From: Actinomycetota bacterium
Lineage (GTDB): Bacteria; Actinomycetota; Actinomycetes; Nanopelagicales; Nanopelagicaceae
DNA: 64,000 bases
Assembly (NCBI GenBank): GCA_026392825.1
Contig: JAPLBF010000007.1
Location: 52,979-116,978, forward strand
Direction: 5' to 3'
The notes beneath the pieces were generated by a model that was not told where the DNA came from, made no database searches, and worked only from the letters and a program-made list of their open reading frames with translations. This document shows positions 1 to 9,522 of this stretch, in pieces (the first letter of the stretch is position 1; each line of letters begins with the position of its first letter). The translations under genes and the position numbers were made by a program.

Positions 1-1
1 C

Positions 2-1489
2 GCTCTTAAGAGCATCGTCGAAGACTTTAACGGACTTAACCATTACACCTGGGTCGTTACGGCGTACCTTCTAACTTCAACAGCATCGACGCCTTTATAC
101 GGAAAAATTTCTGATATTTATGGGCGCCGCATTGTTTTCCAATTCGCAATCGTAACTTTTTTAATTGGTTCATTCCTTGCCGGTGCATCACAGGATATGA
201 CACAGCTAATTGCTACACGTGCGCTGCAAGGTCTTGGCGCTGGCGGGCTTATGGCACTTACTTTCGTGATCATTGGTGACATAGTTCCGCCGCGTGAACG
301 CGGTCGCTACCAAGGTTATTTCGGTGCCGTGTGGGGTCTTTCTTCAGTTGCCGGCCCACTGCTCGGTGGATTCTTCTCAGACCATGCAAGCATTCTTGGA
401 ATTACCGGATGGCGCTGGATTTTCTACATAAACATCCCATTCGGCATTGCTGCGCTGGTAATTACTTCGGCTGTGTTGCACATTCCAAAAGTTAAACGTG
501 AACACAATATTGATTACCTGGGTGCACTTCTAATGGTTGCCGCAGTTTCTTCAACACTGCTTGCCGTTTCGGTCTACGGCCCAGAACGCGGTTGGGGTAA
601 CTCAACAACGCTTACATATTTAGCCGCGGGCATTTTGTTAGCGTTGATTTTCCTAGTTTGGGAAGGCAAAGCTAAAGAACCAATTATTCCTCTCTCACTC
701 TTTAAGAATCACACTTTTTCATTGACTTCTGCGCTTGGTTTTATCATTGGTGCGGGAATGTTCGGGGCGATCGTAATGTTGCCTCTTTATCTCCAGGTCG
801 TTAAAGGTGACACCGCAACTGAGGCCGGCCTGAAATTAATTCCATTCATGTTGGGAATTGTCTCTACTTCGATTTATAGTGGTAAAGCAATCACAAAACA
901 TGGTTACTACAAGCGCTTCCCAATCATCGGGACCGCGGTTATGACAGTCGGAATCTTATTGATGGCAACGCTTAACACGACAACTCCTTTCTGGCAGCTT
1001 TCAATTTATGCAATTTTAGTTGGCGCTGGACTTGGCCTTTCAATGCAGACAATTGTTATTGCCTTGCAAAACTCAGTTGACTTTAAAGACATGGGGGTTG
1101 CAACTAGCTCCAATACTTTCTTCCGCTCATTGGGTTCCGTATTTGGAACTGCGCTATTTGGAGCGATCCTTTCCAACCGTTTAGGCCATTACTTAATCGT
1201 GGGACGCGATGAATTAGCGGCAACTAATCCCACCGCTGCGCTCTCTTTGAACAGTAGCGACATCGAGAAGTTAAAGCAGAACACCAGTGTCATTGCTCAA
1301 CTTCCTCCAGAAGCGCAGACCACCGCGCTAAATGCATTCGTGAACTCGTTCCACGTTGTATTCCTTGTGGCAGCCCCAATTACAGCCTTCGGTTTCTTGC
1401 TTGCTCTCTTCCTTCGCGAGACCCCGCTTCGTACTAATAAAGATTATGCAGCAGCTCGTGAAGATTCTGCTGGTGAGGCGCTCGGTTAA
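2..1489 (+). CDS. MFS drug:H+ antiporter, DHA2/EmrB-QacA type (5' end outside window)
   Basis: The reading frame is open from base 2, so the gene begins upstream and 495 residues are visible. The product is a polytopic inner-membrane exporter of the major facilitator superfamily. Visible marks are the loop RERGRYQG and, just after it, the antiporter motif C ([14 protein letters not shown]), followed by many hydrophobic segments; the length and pattern fit the 14-helix DHA2 group that exports drugs or toxic metabolites by proton exchange. The internal ATG at 197 is not the start, since good MFS sequence ([19 protein letters not shown]) precedes it. A second MFS gene starts 6 nt after the stop, so the two are probably co-transcribed. 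The substrate cannot be told from the sequence. Confidence 0.85.
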   Translation, partial: ALKSIVEDFNGLNHYTWVVTAYLLTSTASTPLYGKISDIYGRRIVFQFAIVTFLIGSFLAGASQDMTQLIATRALQGLGAGGLMALTFVIIGDIVPPRERGRYQGYFGAVWGLSSVAGPLLGGFFSDHASILGITGWRWIFYINIPFGIAALVITSAVLHIPKVKREHNIDYLGALLMVAAVSSTLLAVSVYGPERGWGNSTTLTYLAAGILLALIFLVWEGKAKEPIIPLSLFKNHTFSLTSALGFIIGAGMFGAIVMLPLYLQVVKGDTATEAGLKLIPFMLGIVSTSIYSGKAITKHGYYKRFPIIGTAVMTVGILLMATLNTTTPFWQLSIYAILVGAGLGLSMQTIVIALQNSVDFKDMGVATSSNTFFRSLGSVFGTALFGAILSNRLGHYLIVGRDELAATNPTAALSLNSSDIEKLKQNTSVIAQLPPEAQTTALNAFVNSFHVVFLVAAPITAFGFLLALFLRETPLRTNKDYAAAREDSAGEALG

Positions 1490-1495
1490 ATCCAA

Positions 1496-2713
1496 TTGAC
1501 CTCTAGAGAAAAAAGTAAGTTCACCAACCCCTTTGCGGAATTTCCGCGAGAGGTTGGTGTTCTTGTCTTTGCCTCGTTCTTTGTTGCTGTTGGATTTGGA
1601 ATCATTGCACCGACATTGCCGCTATTTGCGCGCTCCTTTGGCGTAAATAATGCGCAAGTTGGCTCAATCCTTGCAGCGTTCGCCTTTGCAAGATTTGCTA
1701 GCGGGCTGGTTTCAGGAAAGTTAGTCGATTTATTTGGTGAAAGATTGGTTTACACAATCGGTGTTGGGTTTGTAGCGCTCTCATCATTTGCGGCGGCTTT
1801 CTCTCAAAGCTATGAACAACTCTTAATTTACCGCGCAGCGGGTGGACTTGGTTCTTCAATGTTCTCGGTTGCCGCCGGCTCAATAATCTTGCGCGCTACT
1901 GATGACGATCACAGAGCGCGTGCGCAATCCCTGTACAACACCAGCTTCTTGGTTGGCATGATGGCGGGACCAGTCATTGGTGGATTTCTAACCTCAATTT
2001 CACTTCGCGCGCCACTGCTCGTTTATGCAATTCTCTTGGTCGTGTCCAGTGCTGCTGGCGGATTTTTGTTACGCAACTCGATACTCGCTGCGCGCCCAAC
2101 TGAGAAAATTATTAACGAAAAAGGTTCGATGCGTGAAGCGCTTTCTAGTAAGCCATATCTAATCGCTCTTACAATTTCATTCTGTAGCGCATCAGTTCTC
2201 TTTGGAATGTCGCGTTCGATCTTGCCCTTATTTATGGTGGAAGAGATGAAATCAACTGCTGGATATCTTGGACTTGGCTTTACGATCTCTTCAGTAATTC
2301 AAGGCTTTCTATTACTTAAAGCCGGCGGACTCTCAGATAAAAGGGGTAGAAAATACTCTGCCCTTTTAGGAACCTCCCTTTTAGGTATTTCCGTTTTGGT
2401 TCTGGTCGGAACCGTTCAACCTTGGATGTTCCTGTTATCAATGGTTATCGCAGCCTTCGGCTCTATTTTCCTTGCATCCACGGCTGCGATTGTGGGCGAT
2501 GTTATGACAGGCAAAGGCGGACAAGTAATCGCTGTTTTCCAAATGTCCGGAGATGCAGGTGCAATGGTTGCGCCAATCGCACTTGGCTTTATCGCCGATC
2601 ACTATGGCTTCCGCCCCGCATTCGCGGTTAGCGCCGCTTTAATGTTTATTGCCTTCCTCGTTGCAACAAAATTGCCCGAGACGCGGGCTTCGCATCTCGG
2701 GCAATCTCGCTAA
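1496..2713 (+). CDS. MFS transporter, DHA1-like, 12 helices
   Basis: A 405-residue integral membrane transporter. Motif A appears in both halves (GKLVDLFGER near residue 72; GGLSDKRGRK near residue 277), and motif C-like GMMAGPVIGGF lies near residue 154, all typical of proton-driven multidrug or sugar exporters. The start is a TTG only 6 nt after the stop of the preceding DHA2 transporter, inside a purine-rich stretch (GGTGAGGCG) that can serve as ribosome binding site; translation is probably coupled. Having two efflux-type MFS genes of different subfamilies in one transcript suggests a shared inducer or substrate class, but no regulator is visible in the window. The 3' end of the gene holds a long palindrome, listed separately. 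Confidence 0.85.
   Translation: MTSREKSKFTNPFAEFPREVGVLVFASFFVAVGFGIIAPTLPLFARSFGVNNAQVGSILAAFAFARFASGLVSGKLVDLFGERLVYTIGVGFVALSSFAAAFSQSYEQLLIYRAAGGLGSSMFSVAAGSIILRATDDDHRARAQSLYNTSFLVGMMAGPVIGGFLTSISLRAPLLVYAILLVVSSAAGGFLLRNSILAARPTEKIINEKGSMREALSSKPYLIALTISFCSASVLFGMSRSILPLFMVEEMKSTAGYLGLGFTISSVIQGFLLLKAGGLSDKRGRKYSALLGTSLLGISVLVLVGTVQPWMFLLSMVIAAFGSIFLASTAAIVGDVMTGKGGQVIAVFQMSGDAGAMVAPIALGFIADHYGFRPAFAVSAALMFIAFLVATKLPETRASHLGQSR
2672..2704 (+). terminator. Palindrome at the 3' end of the MFS gene, possible terminator
   Basis: A perfect 10-bp inverted repeat (TTGCCCGAGA ... TCTCGGGCAA) with an inner GCG/CGC pair lies within the last codons of the MFS gene, 9 nt before its stop. It sits between two convergent genes. 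There is no long U-run on either side, so a Rho-independent terminator is plausible but not shown. Confidence 0.35.
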
Positions 2714-2729
2714 TTTCTAGCTGATTTTA

Positions 2730-3482
2730 TTAGTCACTGTTACGAAGGATTGAGAGCAATCTCAAAACTTCCATATACAACCAAACAATTGTGACCATCA
2801 AACCAAATGCCATACGCCATGACTCTTGTTGTGGTGCCCCAGCAGCGATAGTGCGTTCGATCTGATCGAAATCAAGTACCAAGAAGAATGTTGCGAGTGC
2901 AACAGCTCCTACAGCTACTAGTAAGCCTGTCGCTCCACCTGGACGTCCAGTGAACAAAGTGATGAGTGAGAAAACCAAATAACCCATCAACGCACCAAGC
3001 ATGATGCGAGTGAACTTAGGTGTTACGCGAATCTTGCCGCTGCGGTAGGCAACCAAGATTCCACCGAATGCACAGAGCGTTCCAATTACAGCCTGGCCAA
3101 CAATGCCTGAATAAGCTTCGTTGTAAATACGGCTAATGGTTCCGAGTGCAAGTCCCTGTGCTGCTGCATAAGCAACAATCAGAGGCACGCGAACTTTCTT
3201 TGAAAACACGTTGACCATTGCAAGAACAAAACCACCGAGGAAGCCAACAAGTGCGAGCCCTGGGCTATTAGCACCCCATGCAAATGCACCGACTGCGACC
3301 AAGACTGCAAACAAAGTAGCAGTGCGCATCACAACATCGTCCATGGTCACACGACCGGTGCGAAGTGAAGACGCTGCAGGTGCTGCGTAAGTTGTTTCTA
3401 GTGAATCGTTTTCAAGTCGTGTTGGATCCATTTGAGCAAAACCACGGTTGGAACGAGTTAGTACAGGATTTGAACTGCGCAC
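2730..3482 (-). CDS. Bax inhibitor-1 / YccA family membrane protein
   Basis: A 250-residue protein with a polar N-terminal stretch of about 55 residues and then about seven hydrophobic helices, the layout of the BI-1/YccA (TMBIM) family. The opening MRSSNPVLTR and the C-terminal block FFLVLDFDQIE...SWRMAFGLMVTIVWLYMEVLRLL are the conserved signature of the actinobacterial branch, where the Asp-rich LDFDQIE segment corresponds to the proposed pH- or calcium-sensing region. In other organisms members act as ion leak channels or protease modulators; the role in Actinobacteria is unknown. The GTG start is preceded by AAAGGGAAATTA, a good ribosome binding site. It converges on the MFS gene with a 16-nt gap. 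Confidence 0.9.
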   Translation of the reverse strand: MRSSNPVLTRSNRGFAQMDPTRLENDSLETTYAAPAASSLRTGRVTMDDVVMRTATLFAVLVAVGAFAWGANSPGLALVGFLGGFVLAMVNVFSKKVRVPLIVAYAAAQGLALGTISRIYNEAYSGIVGQAVIGTLCAFGGILVAYRSGKIRVTPKFTRIMLGALMGYLVFSLITLFTGRPGGATGLLVAVGAVALATFFLVLDFDQIERTIAAGAPQQESWRMAFGLMVTIVWLYMEVLRLLSILRNSD

Positions 3483-3503
3483 TAATTTCCCTTTCTAGGA
3501 AAT

Positions 3504-3521
3504 CCGCCCCCTTCGGGGTGG
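3504..3521 (-). promoter_or_regulatory. GC-rich hairpin in the leader of the Bax-inhibitor gene
   Basis: A 7-bp stem (CCGCCCC / GGGGTGG, one G-T pair) with a CTTC loop lies 22 nt upstream of the GTG start, between the 581-residue tagged protein gene and the Bax-inhibitor gene, both on the minus strand. It could end transcription of the upstream gene or shape the leader of the downstream one. The U-tract after it is weak. Confidence 0.35.
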
Positions 3522-3637
3522 GTTAAGTAGTCCTATTTAAAACCATAAACCTGAGAATTTCATTCCAGAGAGCTTTCCACGCTCAACTTGAGCGCCCCTA
3601 ACCGAGTTAAAGCCCGATCTGGGAACTCTTAAGCTCT

Positions 3638-5383
3638 CTATTTCTTCTTAAACCCCGCAGGGCACTTGGGGTTAACGGCTGTCACTTTCTTGGTTACCTT
3701 GCCTTTGACGCAGGTAATGGTTCGCTTTACGGTCGGTTTTAATGCGGGAGCAGTCGCTATCGGTGTAGCAGTTGGACTCTCTGGATTGATAGGTGTCGTG
3801 CTTTCAGGAGCCTTTGAATTCTTCGCTCCAATTATTTTCAATTTAATCTCATTTGCGGAATAGTGAAATCCGCTGGCCTTGAAGAGAACATAGCCATCTT
3901 TGATCTCTAGAGTAGAAACTTCGACACTTTGGGAAGTATTTTCGGTGGCGGAAAATATCTGGATCTGAGCTTTAGCCTGAGATAAATCATTTCCCCATAA
4001 GCACTTTGCCACGGTGGTTGAAACTCGTAACTCGTAAAACCCAGATACTACTTTTCCAGTTGTGTCGAGATGCGTTGATGCTAGATTGTAATCAAGAGAT
4101 TCATTTTCCTTGTTCCACTTTGGTGGCGATGGGACTAATAAGGTTGCATTTGAAGACAGCACTCCGCTAGGTTCAATTCTTGAAGAACATTTAGTCAAAT
4201 CAAAAAAGTCCTGACCCAACGGATTCATTGTTTTGAAATTCCACACAGAAACGGGGCTCTTCGGCAAAATTGGGAAGTATTTTTCTAATTCACGCCAAAT
4301 GACATAACTCTGGTTATCTTCCGAACTAAAACCATTGTGCAAAGTCATGTCAGCAAAACCATTACAATTTGGATTCGGATTAGCATTTTGGGGAATAGGG
4401 TTAAAGCATTGTGTTCGGCTTAAATCCAATTCAATAGGCTTCAGACCGGGCGATTGTGAAGCCGCAAATGCCGAGTTCCAAATCTTTCTACCGAGCACAA
4501 AGTTTTCGAGAGTGGCTGGTCGATAAGACTCTGCAGAATTAATCAGGATAGGAGTTCCCTGAAACGTTAAATCTGCCGATCCATCTCCAAGTTTCTTCAT
4601 AAATATTTCAGTGTTTAGATTTCGCGCAGTAAACCAGTCAATAATTCTAAAAATATCCAGGTGGGCTTTAAGATTCACAACAATTTTAATTGGTTTGAAA
4701 TTTGTGAAATCTTCCCTTTGCGTGCAATATTTCTTTAGCGCAACCGAATCAAAATAGCATCGCGTTTTTGAATTAGGCTCTGAAAGAAGGGCAAGGTAAG
4801 GAATCACTCCATCTAATTCTGCTTTTGTTATGTCTTGCGTTGAATCAGACATTGGAACTATTGCTATTTCAGTCGGTGCGGTTGAGTAGAGAAGTTCTCT
4901 ATCATTTCCTCCTCTGAATATCGTAAAAGTTAAAAGAAATTTTGTTCCACCGCTGTGTTCAATTCCCGGAAAAGTCCAAATACTACTTCTGGCAGATTTT
5001 GGAAGAATCGAATCTTTCGCAGGATTTAAGGAATACACGCTGTCGGTAAACTTGTAATTGACCTTTCCTGGGAGGGTTTCATAATCTTCATCTACAGGAA
5101 AATAAGACACTACTTTCCCTTCGATCCAACGTGACTGTGCATCTTGGTATGCAACGCTCTTTATACAATCTGTAGCATCCGTCGGAGTGCAGGCCGGGAA
5201 AACACCTCTAAAAGCTTGGCCACTTGGGATTCTTGAAGGCCATAATGTGAAATAAGGCTCGGGAATGTCGCTGTTAGAAACTCTCCACTTTGCTTCGTAC
5301 TGATTGGCTGCCTGGAGAGAGGGCATGCCTACCGTAAGTAAGGACACAATCAAAAGGCTAATTAGTTTAAGTGTCGACTTCAC
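3638..5383 (-). CDS. Secreted protein with C-terminal Cys/Lys tag (paralogue 1, intact)
   Basis: I do not recognise a named family. The 581-residue product starts with a signal peptide (MKSTLKLISLLIVSLLTVG...LQA). An N-terminal domain carries a Cys pair near residues 64 and 73 (PACTPTDATDCIKS), and a C-terminal domain near residues 440-515 carries VAKCLWGN. A Pro/Thr/Ala linker follows, then the tag ITCVKGK...KKVTAV...CPAGFKKK at the very end. Both domains recur in the two downstream-numbered paralogues, in the same order. It is the last of four minus-strand genes that all end in the same tag. The start is GTG with no clear ribosome binding site. The Pro/Thr-rich linker is a possible O-mannosylation target of the Pmt enzyme in this window (inference). 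Function unknown. Confidence 0.75.
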   Translation of the reverse strand: MKSTLKLISLLIVSLLTVGMPSLQAANQYEAKWRVSNSDIPEPYFTLWPSRIPSGQAFRGVFPACTPTDATDCIKSVAYQDAQSRWIEGKVVSYFPVDEDYETLPGKVNYKFTDSVYSLNPAKDSILPKSARSSIWTFPGIEHSGGTKFLLTFTIFRGGNDRELLYSTAPTEIAIVPMSDSTQDITKAELDGVIPYLALLSEPNSKTRCYFDSVALKKYCTQREDFTNFKPIKIVVNLKAHLDIFRIIDWFTARNLNTEIFMKKLGDGSADLTFQGTPILINSAESYRPATLENFVLGRKIWNSAFAASQSPGLKPIELDLSRTQCFNPIPQNANPNPNCNGFADMTLHNGFSSEDNQSYVIWRELEKYFPILPKSPVSVWNFKTMNPLGQDFFDLTKCSSRIEPSGVLSSNATLLVPSPPKWNKENESLDYNLASTHLDTTGKVVSGFYELRVSTTVAKCLWGNDLSQAKAQIQIFSATENTSQSVEVSTLEIKDGYVLFKASGFHYSANEIKLKIIGAKNSKAPESTTPINPESPTATPIATAPALKPTVKRTITCVKGKVTKKVTAVNPKCPAGFKKK

Positions 5384-5440
5384 ATGACAATTTTAGTCGC
5401 AGAATAGAAGTTTACAAGTGAGAAAGACGTTGGTTATTCT

Positions 5441-6451
5441 CTATTTCTTCTTATACCCCGCAGGGCACTTGGGGTTAACGGCTGTAACTTTCTTGGTTAC
5501 CTTGCCTTTGACGCAGGTAATCACTTGAGGAAGTTTCTTATTTAATTCAGCAATTGCGGCATTTGCCTCGTCTAATTGTGATTGAACTTGGCTATTCGAG
5601 AGTTTAGCGTTATCTAATTTTTCGATTAAAAATGAAATTGTCTCGCGTTCTGAACTTATTTTTTCACTTTGGGAATCCATTACATCAATCGCTGCCGAGA
5701 AGGCAAGGCTTGCGTATCGCCCGATGAGCACAAAAAGGGTCAAGGAAGTTCCATCAGCGCTTTTCTTGGAGCACTTAATGCTTCCCGATCCGCCGGTAAT
5801 TATGCCAACAATCGTTACCTGAGTTGCGGTGATATTCAAAACTGGTGCTCCGCTATCGCCTTTGCACGAACTAGCTTTAGTCGAAGTCATGTAGGCCGAG
5901 TTGGCAACAATAGAATTGAAATTGCTGAAATTACCTTCTAAAGATTTTGGAGTAGTTACAACTTCAGTTGAAGTATCTCCATAGGCACCATACCCAAATG
6001 CTGTCAAACTAACTTTTGAACTTCTAAATGCAGTTAATTGTTTTTCAGAAGCAATAACTACGGGTGAACGAAGAGTTTGCGGCTTCCCTAGGGTTAAAAA
6101 AGCTAAATCATCTTCATCTACCACGGGAGTATTCTTAAATGTAGAGGTAGTTTGAACCGTGGATATTTTATCTTCACTTGTAATTGAGGATAAAGCGCTG
6201 CCTGCTATTCCTACATAAACATTCCTAGTAACCAATCCATTTACGTCGATTAAACAGTGCGCGGCTGTAACAACAATTGACGGCGCAATTAAAGCCCCCG
6301 AGCAAGTAGTACGCTGCGAATTACCTCTATCTATAAGAATTGGTACTACGAATCCATTTCCAGTCGCGTCATCTCCGTTTTCAACAGCGTGAGCCTGAAT
6401 AGGAAGCAAGGTGAGAACCATTATCAAGGCTGTCCAAATTCTGGTTTTCAT
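5441..6451 (-). CDS. Secreted trypsin-like serine protease with C-terminal Cys/Lys tag
   Basis: A 336-residue S1-family protease. After a signal peptide (MKTRIWTALIMVLTLLPIQAHA) and the mature-type N-terminus VENGDDA, the catalytic triad is visible: His in VVTAAHC, Asp in DEDDLAFL and Ser in CKGDSGAPV. A coiled-coil segment (about residues 260-305, SEKISSERETISFLIEKLD...) links the protease to a C-terminal tag with TCVKGK, KKVTAV and CPAGYKKK. The ATG at 6451 is chosen over the upstream frame start at 6472 because it begins directly at the signal peptide. It lies inside the cluster of tagged secreted proteins, so it may process or mature them (inference). The tag DNA is almost identical to that of the neighbouring 581-residue gene. 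Confidence 0.85.
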   Translation of the reverse strand: MKTRIWTALIMVLTLLPIQAHAVENGDDATGNGFVVPILIDRGNSQRTTCSGALIAPSIVVTAAHCLIDVNGLVTRNVYVGIAGSALSSITSEDKISTVQTTSTFKNTPVVDEDDLAFLTLGKPQTLRSPVVIASEKQLTAFRSSKVSLTAFGYGAYGDTSTEVVTTPKSLEGNFSNFNSIVANSAYMTSTKASSCKGDSGAPVLNITATQVTIVGIITGGSGSIKCSKKSADGTSLTLFVLIGRYASLAFSAAIDVMDSQSEKISSERETISFLIEKLDNAKLSNSQVQSQLDEANAAIAELNKKLPQVITCVKGKVTKKVTAVNPKCPAGYKKK

Positions 6452-6505
6452 TGCGAAAGAATAACGGAGCACACTAACTTTAAGAGTTCACGCGCTGCCT
6501 GCGAG

Positions 6506-7980
6506 CTATTTCTTCTTATACCCAGTCGGGCAGACGGGTTTTACCGCCGTTACCTTCTTTGAAAGCTTTCCCTTCACGCAGGTAATGGTTGTCTTGGCAT
6601 TAGCATCCTGGGTTAATTTGATTCGAATTGTAGGAGCAGAAAACCCAAATCCATTTATATTAAAATAGTAAAACCCTGATAGTTTCTTGAGAGTTTGACT
6701 TACGACCGAACTTTTACCATCAGCTCTCAATATAGAGACCCTTGCAGATGCATTAGTTAATGATTTACCCCAAATGCAATGAGCTAACTTTTCTGAAACT
6801 ACAAGGGAATAGGTTCCCTTGAACTCTTCATTTGGGCGAATTAAATGTGGAGCGGCTAGCTGATAGGAGAGTTCTTGAGAACTTTCTATGTAAACCGGCG
6901 GGGTAGGAGAAAATTGAGTTGCGTTGGTGGCAAGGATTCCATCGATTTTTCCTTGAGAAACACATTCTGATGAATTGAATTTTTGTAAGTTTAGATTTCC
7001 TTCCCCACTTATCTTCCACAAGGAAGACGAGTCCGTGGCTATATTTGAGAGAAATGGCTCATACGCACTCCACATTTTCAATTCGCCATTCTCAATGCCG
7101 GCAGTCGCCGGCCAACGGCTCCCAAGACTTCTAGGATCCGGTAGCGACGCAGGAACGCCATTGAGTTTGGCCTTCATATACGGGTTTTCCCATACAGACA
7201 AATATTGAGATGCATTCATTACCGCTATCGCAGAAGGCACTGTTAGTGGAGCTCCTGAGAAGTCAACAAATTCTCTAGAACTTGAGTCAACCCCATAAGT
7301 TATTTCAGGGTTCGTCGTTCTTGAATGCACCCAACCATTGAGGATTTGCTTAAGAATATTAACCCTGACTCTAATTTTAACCCCAGAAATACTTCCAAAG
7401 GAATCGTCGATTTTACCGCTTGGGATTCCACTATTTGAGGTTAGCCAATCATTTGTAGAGATTGGGTAAGATTAAAGTTCAAGAAAAGTCTAAAACTTGA
7501 ACTGTGCCCTGTTTGCGATACCTTCCACATGGAGGTAGCTCCACCGGCAGGATAATTATTTTCTGGGTCAGCAGGCGTTGCTACTCTGTTCTTAATCACG
7601 AAACTGTTAAATGAACCTTTATCTGACCCAACAAGGGGGACTCCTGTTGCGGGAATTGTCCAACTTGAGTCCAACTCAGCTTTTTTCCATTCTTGCGAAT
7701 TGCTTACTCGATAACTCAATGTCTCTATGCAATCAGAATCTTCTGCTTTCACGCAGGGGATTAAGAATAAATTTGCACCGTAGTAAGAGTTATAACCTCT
7801 TTCGGTAAATTTGAATGATCGATGGCCGACAGTAAAAAAGTCCGTCACTCCAATTTCCCCGATTCCAACCTTATAGACCTGTTCACCTGATGCCCCAGGA
7901 ATCGGGGCAAGAGTGACGATCAATAAGGTGGATAAGGGCAACAACACATAATTTCTAAATCTTTGGCGGATAAATTTCAT
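6506..7980 (-). pseudogene. Secreted tagged protein, paralogue 2, frameshifted
   Basis: Two open frames together make one gene of about 491 codons. The 5' part (from the ATG at 7980, ribosome binding site AGGAAG) encodes a signal peptide (MKFIRQRFRNYVLLPLSTLL...) and the N-terminal domain with its Cys pair (LIPCVKAEDSDCIETL), stopping at 7441. The 3' part, in another frame open from about 7471 downwards, continues with sequence that matches paralogue 3 (GVKIRVRVN against FRLKVRVVN), then the C-terminal domain with AHCIWGK and the tag (TCVKGK, KKVTAV, CPTGYKKK). The shift therefore lies in 7441-7475; one missing base would restore the frame. The GTG at 7330 is not a real start. No homopolymer is present at the junction, so slippage is not the obvious cause. 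Confidence 0.75.
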
Positions 7981-7989
7981 AGATACTTC

Positions 7990-9469
7990 CTATTTCTTCT
8001 TATATCCCGCAGGACACTTTGGGTTCAGTGCCGTTACCTTCTTAGTTGTCTTGCCTTTCACGCAGGTGATCGACTTTTTATTCATTCCCTGGGATTGCTG
8101 TGTAATTTTTACTTTTATTACGGGGTTAGAAAAGTTAAAACCATAAGCAGCTAATTTCAACCATCCATCTTTTTCGTTTACCAAAGTCGTGGCAACTGAA
8201 GTTTGATCGCTGCCTGTAATGGAAACAGAAGCCGATACAGGAGCACTACTAAACCCATATAAACAGCGGGCAACTTCACTTCTCATAACTAAATCATAAG
8301 TTCCGGTTGCCAATGTAGAACCATCGGGTAAGAAGTGCATTCCAGCTACTTTGTAACTTAGAGTCCCGTCAGAAAATGAGGGAGACCCGCCTTCATAACC
8401 CATTGAATTTGTGGTTACGATTCCAATCACTTTGCTTTTATCGTTAAGGCAATTGTTATCGTTACCCATAGTTACGGATTGAATTGTCCAATAAGTATTA
8501 CTTCCGATTGCTTTGTCACCAACTTTAGGCCGGAAATAATCAATGTATTCAAATATTGATCCGCGATTAGAGCTCTGCGGAGTAGTTTGATTTGATTGAC
8601 CATTATTCTGCCACCATTGATTTTCCTGAGCATTAAGGTCGGATCTATTTTTGACATATCCCATAGTTGGAACTTTTACTGGTTCACCTTGCAACGTCAC
8701 CACATTATTTGTCGCACTAAATCTATCAATTGAGATAACAGGATCTTTTAATCTGCCACGAAACCATCCAGCGATCGAATTAACAACCCGCACCTTTAGT
8801 CGAAATGTTTTTTGTGCGTCAAAATCAATCTGAATGCCCGCCGAACCGTTCTCATTTAAGAAATATCTACCGTCACTTCCCCAGGCAATACGATTTGTCG
8901 CCGGTAGAGCTGGATCAATTGTCGGTCCGCGAAAATCACCTGGAACTTCGAGAAATGGGGTTATAGAGAAAGAAATGTCATTTATACCGAATTTTGAGGC
9001 GTCTGGCCAATATCCCAAGCCATAGCTTGAACTAACGAGATATTTAACCTTTGAACCTGCATCAATATTGGATTCATCCCAAATTAGCGCAGTCGAACCG
9101 CCCGGGTAACCTAATTGTTTATCAGATGGAATGCTCATATTACTTCTCAGGTTTCGCAAAAAATTTGCGGATTTGAAATTCTTACCATCAATGGCAATCT
9201 CAAATGATTCAATACAATTCTCTTGATCTTTACTTCGACAAAAATCTAGAACTGCATTTCCGCCATTCACCACGTTTATCCGTGCCAGTTACCGCTGCTG
9301 GCTGTATCGCTAACGAAGATACCGTCGCTGCCGCTTCTTCTGCGATAGTAAAAACGGTCTCTCCCGGATTACCGATTCCCCGAAAACTAAACGCTTCATT
9401 CGAACCAAAAGCGGCGGTAGGGAAAAGCAAGCAAGCGGAACGTGAAGTTATCAAAAGCCGTCTGAACAT
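7990..9469 (-). pseudogene. Secreted tagged protein, paralogue 3, frameshifted near its 5' end
   Basis: The first gene of the tagged cluster. The 5' part begins at the ATG at 9469 with a good ribosome binding site (GGAAGAGGG) and a signal-peptide-like start (MFRRLLITSRSACLLFPTAAFG), and runs out of frame at 9230. From about 9288 downwards another frame continues with INVVNGGNAVLDFCRSKDQENC, aligning with the Cys pair region of the other paralogues; the spacing from start to first Cys (about 78 residues) matches paralogue 2 (about 76). The shift lies between about 9265 and 9290. The remainder (about 427 codons) is intact, with VARCLYG in the C-terminal domain and the tag (TCVKGK, KKVTAL, CPAGYKKK). 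Only 9 nt separate it from paralogue 2. It may be a real lesion or an assembly error. Confidence 0.72.
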
Positions 9470-9522
9470 CTTGACCCTCTTCCTTGGTGCAATTTGAAGT
9501 CAATTATCTGATTATAGATTTG

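Noticed and set aside
9230..9469. A separate 79-residue secreted protein
   Set aside because: Its signal peptide and spacing fit the missing N-terminus of tagged paralogue 3, so I read it as part of a frameshifted gene.
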